A stretch of 64,000 bases of DNA. It comes from Myxococcus xanthus. GTDB lineage: Bacteria; Myxococcota; Myxococcia; Myxococcales; Myxococcaceae. The notes beneath the pieces are model-generated. The model did no database searches and was not told the origin of the DNA. It saw nothing but the letters and a program-made list of their open reading frames with translations. The stretch is from positions 5,273,001-5,337,000 of the forward strand of contig NZ_CP017174.1 of NCBI RefSeq assembly GCF_006402735.1, in the 5' to 3' direction. Below are positions 61,101 through 64,000 of the stretch, piece by piece. The stretch's first letter is position 1. Every line of letters starts with the position of its first letter. The position numbers and the translations under genes are program-made.

Positions 61101-62004
61101 GAAGGAAGCGGTCCCTCCGGAGCTGGCCGCGCGCCATGCCCTGGCCCAGGCGCGCGTCTTCGTGCGGCAGGAGGACATCACTGGGGCCGTGCCCGCCCTG
61201 GAGCGAGCCGTGGAGGCCGCGCGGTCCGGAGAGGACTCGGAGACGGAGGCCATCGCCCTGGCCATGCTGGGCGCGATGCTGGCGTGGACCGACCGACTGG
61301 ACGAAGCCTCGCGCCGCTTCGACGAAGCCATCGCCCTGTGCGAGGCGACCGGCGACACCCTGCACCTGGGCGTGGCCCTCAACAACCGGATGGTGCTGCA
61401 TGTCCAGCGCCGGGACGCGGCGGGCGCTCACGCGGACCTGGAGCGCGCGGTGACCCTGGGACGCGAGCTGGGCAACGTGCAGATTGAACGGACCTCCGCC
61501 TTCAACCTGGCGCTGCTGCTCGGCTACCAGGGCCGGGCCGTGGAGGCATTGCCCCTGGCGCGGCGGGCCGGAGTGCTCAGCCAGCGCTTCTTCCCCCGGT
61601 CCATGGCCCAGGATGCCCTGCTGGTGGCGCGCCTGTGCTGCGAGCTCGGAGACATGTCCGAAGTCGCACGTCAGCTCGCCTGGCTCGAGGAGCCGGACAC
61701 GCGGCAGCGTCTGTCACCTTCGGACGCGCTGATGCTGTCCGTGGTCCGGCGCGTCGTGAACGAGGCTCGCGACGCCCTTCCCTACGGCGCCGATGCCTGG
61801 GCCCACCTGGTGGATGAGTCACGCCAGTTGGCCACGCCTGATGAGCGGCTGGAGATTCTCGTCTGGGCGGCACGCGCGGCTCGCAAGGCCGGAGACACGG
61901 TGACGCTGCGGGCGCGGGTCGCGGAGGTCGAGGAGACCGCACGCGAAGCGCCGCTGTGGACGGACCGCGTCCGCGCGCTGGCGGCCCCGGCCGAAAGCCC
62001 CTAG
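58114..62004 (+). CDS. Ser/Thr protein kinase fused to AAA-type ATPase and TPR region
   Basis: 1296 residues. A short Cys motif (CPTCHRRVAERC) is followed by a complete kinase: glycine loop GRGGFGRVF (44-52), Lys 66, HRDLKPEN (156-163), DFG (175-177), GTHEYMSPEQ and DLYGLG. After about residue 350 comes a domain of roughly 150 residues I do not recognise. An AAA ATPase region follows with a weak Walker A (AEEGLGKTRL, about 515-524) and LVLLVDDAHTLDP as Walker B. The C-terminal half is helical with TPR-like repeats. This is the layout of myxobacterial kinase-ATPase-TPR signalling proteins. No membrane helix is seen, so it is cytoplasmic. Confidence 0.88.
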   Translation: MRCPTCHRRVAERCPRHGPVEARAPGSLPEPPDVAGHVLGAPLGRGGFGRVFAARREVDGQDVALKVLEPLAGERLGRELEALRRIGPPAVPRLLGEATTRAGERVVIMERIEGPTLARRLAKLPGAGALPWVDAAPLMRALAEALAQVHAAGVVHRDLKPENVVLSEGRLVLLDFGLARLTAQDDGEGLSPGLTRTGQRLGTHEYMSPEQCRDARYIDARADLYGLGVMFFELLCGRPPFVGEAAAVLQAHVSRRPPAIRTLAPWPVPAAVETLVQRLLAKAPEDRGDSARSLAEELRELQGAGDALVTHAVSGALAENPRRATEASRTDAGPSTAPTPDTSRATHEVAVLGVKSSLDAPALQACLAGSGVILARVEPGLCLFAFPHEVAVEAGLRAALRAAEVLKAALPPNATLALHCAPLRIRERAGRLTVGGAAVERPERWWPSFESASTTETVALTASARAHLGDLPYSTPHGAALISPDVLLGRDTERQWLREALSRVQAHGAPVLRTLLAEEGLGKTRLLTTWRSELEGTPGVSVRFVEALPDEGSASESGLRSLINTVLGLPSQTPSDEALRRLLADARPPLDVATVHPAARRQLVARAIAAHLWRLAAAQPLVLLVDDAHTLDPTALDALELATLSGEGAPLCVVLAGRHRLLGLRPYLGERARDAEQRELSPLPEHDARELLRQWLRPVDLIAEGVLRELVERCGGSPLRMMETVRALRGAGAIRTRPDGGGYLAADALNGLAPDRPGADERLAERSLAALPPGLRALLQVAALLGDDVRLEELTATLAHLEADPSLDLSLDPGVALERLARAGMVEPRGPRRWRFEHTTLREAFTALLPPPLKRRICTAALRALPATPTARRARLAEAAGDSLQATSLHWNLAESARHAHRLLEAERHYSAALSLVPRTEEAVRLELLSGRGRVRYRLQRIDDAVEDLRAARLLAEAHRDVVREADLLLEEATALDWQDDAMGSTALLEQALHCLKEAVPPELAARHALAQARVFVRQEDITGAVPALERAVEAARSGEDSETEAIALAMLGAMLAWTDRLDEASRRFDEAIALCEATGDTLHLGVALNNRMVLHVQRRDAAGAHADLERAVTLGRELGNVQIERTSAFNLALLLGYQGRAVEALPLARRAGVLSQRFFPRSMAQDALLVARLCCELGDMSEVARQLAWLEEPDTRQRLSPSDALMLSVVRRVVNEARDALPYGADAWAHLVDESRQLATPDERLEILVWAARAARKAGDTVTLRARVAEVEETAREAPLWTDRVRALAAPAESP

Positions 62005-62083
62005 CGGGACGGCCACGCCCAGTGCCGGGGCCAAGAACCGTGTTAGCACGGGGTGTCGCCGCAAAGGCACGGAGGGACGTCCC

Positions 62084-63415
62084 ATGGCCGGTGGGCCCCC
62101 ACGCGAACACGCCATATCGTTATATGGAGACGAACTGGAACCCGGAGCGCTGGTGGGCGACTGGGTCATCGAGTCACGCGTCCACGCGGGTGTGACCGCG
62201 TGGCTCTATCGCGCGTCGCACCTGTCCACCCGGGCTCCCGCCGCGGTGAAGGTGGTCCGTGCCGAGTTCAACCACGTCACCAACGTGCTCCGCCGCTTCC
62301 AGCAGGAAGCGGACACGCTCCGGGTGCTGCGCCATCCCCACATCGTGGAGGTGCTCGAGCATGGCGACCTTCGCGACGGACGCCCCTGGCTGGCCATGGA
62401 ATGGCTGGAGGGCGAAAGCGTGGACCAGTGGCTCACGCGCCGAGGCCCCTTCTCCCTCGCGGAGACGCTGACGGTGATGGAGGAACTGGGCGCCGCGCTG
62501 CACTTCGCCCATGGCCGCGGCATCCTGCACCGGGACCTCAAGGCCCAGAACGTGATGGTCATCCCCCGGGCGGAGGGCTTCACGGTGAAGCTGGTGGACT
62601 TCGGCATCGCCCGCGTGGAGCCACCTGAAGGACTCTCCGGCCTGACGTCCGGCGGCGCCGTGCTCGGCACTCCCGTGTCCATGGCCCCCGAGCAGATTCG
62701 CGGGCAGGCCATGGACGCACGCACCGACCTGTACGCGATGGGCGTGCTTCTCTACCAACTCCTCACCGGGAGCCTGCCTTTCGAGGGCACCAGCGTGGTG
62801 GAGGTCGAGGAGCAGCACCTCCATGCGCCGCCGCCGCACCTGGATGAACGGGGGCACGCACCGCCAGCACTGGACGCCGTGGTCCAGCGGTGTCTCGCGA
62901 AGGCCCCTGGGGACCGCTGGCCGGACGTGCCCGCCTTCCTCGATGCCTTGCGCGCGGCGCTGGCGCCCGCCCCGGATGAGACGTGGGCCGTGGCTGTCTA
63001 TGTGGACCTCCGCTTCCCGGTGGCCCTGGACGAGCACACCGACGCGGACCTGGATGCCAGGGACGCCGCGCTGGACGCGACGCTCACCGAACTGGAGACC
63101 CGTGGATGGGCGCTCGCCATGGAGAGTGGAAACGCCGTGCTCGCGTGGCGGTTGCTGCCTCCCGCGGCCGAGGCCCGTGTCCCCACACTGGTGGAAGCGC
63201 GCCATGTGGCGGACGCGCTGTTGCGGCAAGCGTGTGAGGCCGCGGGTGACAGCGTGGAAGTCCGCGTCTATGCACACGCAGCCTTGTGTGAGCTGAACAC
63301 GGACGCCCAGGGCCTTCCGAGGTTGGCGGGCGGTGAGTTGCTCCGCCTGGAGTCCTGGGCTTCGGGAGGTACCGCGGGCGAAATCCTACTGTCGGATGCA
63401 CTCGCCAGCCGCTGA
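62084..63415 (+). CDS. Ser/Thr protein kinase with altered glycine-rich loop
   Basis: 443 residues. The N-lobe has a loop reading RVHAGVTAWLY where GxGxxG is expected, Lys 56 in AAVKVV and the C-helix Glu in FQQEADTL. The C-lobe has HRDLKAQNV (Asp 151), VDFG, GTPVSMAPEQ and DLYAMGVLLYQLLTG, so the catalytic residues are complete. The C-terminal 140 residues (WAVAVYVDLRFPVALDE...) form an unknown domain, possibly sensory. It lies 79 bases after the large kinase gene on the same strand and converges on the sigma-54 activator gene. Confidence 0.88.
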   Translation: MAGGPPREHAISLYGDELEPGALVGDWVIESRVHAGVTAWLYRASHLSTRAPAAVKVVRAEFNHVTNVLRRFQQEADTLRVLRHPHIVEVLEHGDLRDGRPWLAMEWLEGESVDQWLTRRGPFSLAETLTVMEELGAALHFAHGRGILHRDLKAQNVMVIPRAEGFTVKLVDFGIARVEPPEGLSGLTSGGAVLGTPVSMAPEQIRGQAMDARTDLYAMGVLLYQLLTGSLPFEGTSVVEVEEQHLHAPPPHLDERGHAPPALDAVVQRCLAKAPGDRWPDVPAFLDALRAALAPAPDETWAVAVYVDLRFPVALDEHTDADLDARDAALDATLTELETRGWALAMESGNAVLAWRLLPPAAEARVPTLVEARHVADALLRQACEAAGDSVEVRVYAHAALCELNTDAQGLPRLAGGELLRLESWASGGTAGEILLSDALASR

Positions 63416-63420
63416 GCGAG

Positions 63421-64000
63421 CTACGTCCGCAGCCGGTGCCGGCGCAGCAGGCGGTACAGGTACACGCGGTCCATGTCCGCGGCGGTGGCGGCCTGCGACA
63501 CCTTGCCTCCGTGGAGCTTGAGGAGCGCATCCAGATACTCGCGCTCGAAGACCTCCAGCGCGCGGCGACGGGCCTCCGCGTAGGGCTGCTTCGGGTCCAC
63601 CAGGCTGCGCAGCACCGCTTGCGCGCTCACCTCGTCGGCGTCAGGCGGCATGGCGTCCTGGAAGACGAGGCAACGCTCCAGGTGGTTGCGCAGCTCGCGC
63701 ACGTTCCCCGGCCACGCGGCGTGCTGGAGCTGCGCGATGAACTCCGGAGTGCTCAGCGCCGCGAGCTGCTCGGAGCCGGCCCCGAAGGCCGTGAGGATTC
63801 GCTCCGCGATGAGGGGGATGTCCTCGGGCCGCTCCCGCAGCGCGGGGATGATGATGCGCACCACCGCGAGGCGGAAGAACAGGTCGGAGCGGAAGCGCGC
63901 CGCGTTCACCTCGGCGCGCAGGTCCCGGTGCGTCGCGGCGATGACGCGCACGTTGACGGGCTGGTACCCGTTGGCGCCCAGGCGGCGAATCTCCTTGTTC
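63421..64000 (-). CDS. Sigma-54-dependent activator, C-terminal part
   Basis: About 193 residues of the C-terminus; the start lies beyond base 64000. It has the AAA+ segments NKEIRRLGANGYQPVNVRVI, then ATHRDL, FRSDLFFRL and IPALRERPEDIPLIAERIL, the sensor-II region WPGNVRELRNHLER, and a final Fis-type DNA-binding helix-turn-helix (GKVSQAATAADMDRVYLYRLLRRH). GAFTGA would lie outside. It is a member of the NtrC-like family. The input domain is not visible. Confidence 0.92.
   Translation of the reverse strand, partial: NKEIRRLGANGYQPVNVRVIAATHRDLRAEVNAARFRSDLFFRLAVVRIIIPALRERPEDIPLIAERILTAFGAGSEQLAALSTPEFIAQLQHAAWPGNVRELRNHLERCLVFQDAMPPDADEVSAQAVLRSLVDPKQPYAEARRRALEVFEREYLDALLKLHGGKVSQAATAADMDRVYLYRLLRRHRLRT

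Overview
The window is high-GC bacterial DNA with the gene content of a myxobacterium (Myxococcus/Corallococcus type). The evidence is a large hybrid NRPS-PKS locus, an AHH-domain lipoprotein toxin with an Imm11-type immunity partner, a DUF2381-family protein, several Ser/Thr protein kinases, a sigma-54 activator and PilZ/ECF regulators. The species cannot be fixed from sequence alone.

Region 1 (1-25402) is the most interesting part: a biosynthetic cluster running off the left edge. On the minus strand, in transcription order, are a phosphodiesterase-fold protein (20801-22186), an FAD monooxygenase with a large unrecognised C-terminal domain (18205-20748), a ketosynthase-carrier protein with a degenerate KS and no AT (15916-18201), a KS-AT0-KR-ACP module whose AT has lost its catalytic residues (11651-15916), a 2972-residue hybrid Cy-A-PCP-KS-AT-DH-KR-ACP protein (2736-11654) and a KS-AT... 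protein cut by the window edge (1-2725). Divergently, on the plus strand, are an acyl-CoA-dehydrogenase-like flavoenzyme (22752-23891) and a stand-alone adenylation enzyme (23888-25402). The adenylation pocket reads DLLYLALVC, the code of prolyl-AMP ligases that start pyrrole-2-carboxyl units. The inferred product is a pyrrole-primed chain that passes through PKS steps, receives a heterocyclised amino acid and is extended by unsaturating PKS modules.

Region 2 (25537-33220) is a three-gene operon: a large AsmA-like protein, a DUF1318 (YdbL-type) lipoprotein and a secreted beta-propeller/TPR protein. It resembles the YdbH-YnbE-YdbL envelope system.

Region 3 (33281-44022) is a sulfur module. 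It holds an ECF sigma factor with a fused Cys-rich tail, an outer-membrane porin-like protein, a periplasmic DsrE protein, a YeiH-type exporter, a SoxB-like lipoprotein, a rhodanese lipoprotein, an ECF/anti-sigma pair, two YeeE/YedE half-transporters and, divergently, an ETHE1-type persulfide dioxygenase, a rhodanese, a TauE/SafE exporter and a methyltransferase. Three promoters in this region share the element GAATCCTTT plus 10-11 bases plus GGCTC, so it looks like one regulon.

Region 4 (44019-48049) is an accessory patch: a coiled-coil hypothetical, the toxin/immunity pair, a DUF2381 protein and a small lipoprotein. It is followed by a strong hairpin terminator and tRNA-Thr(CGT).

Region 5 (48582-64000) is mostly core housekeeping and signalling: glutamate-type dehydrogenase, PilZ protein, a secreted hypothetical, HtrA-like protease, GrpE, a stand-alone sigma region-1.1-like protein, FtsH, a lipoprotein, a Nudix hydrolase, a small Xre regulator, two Ser/Thr kinases (one fused to an ATPase/TPR module) and the C-terminal part of a sigma-54 activator.
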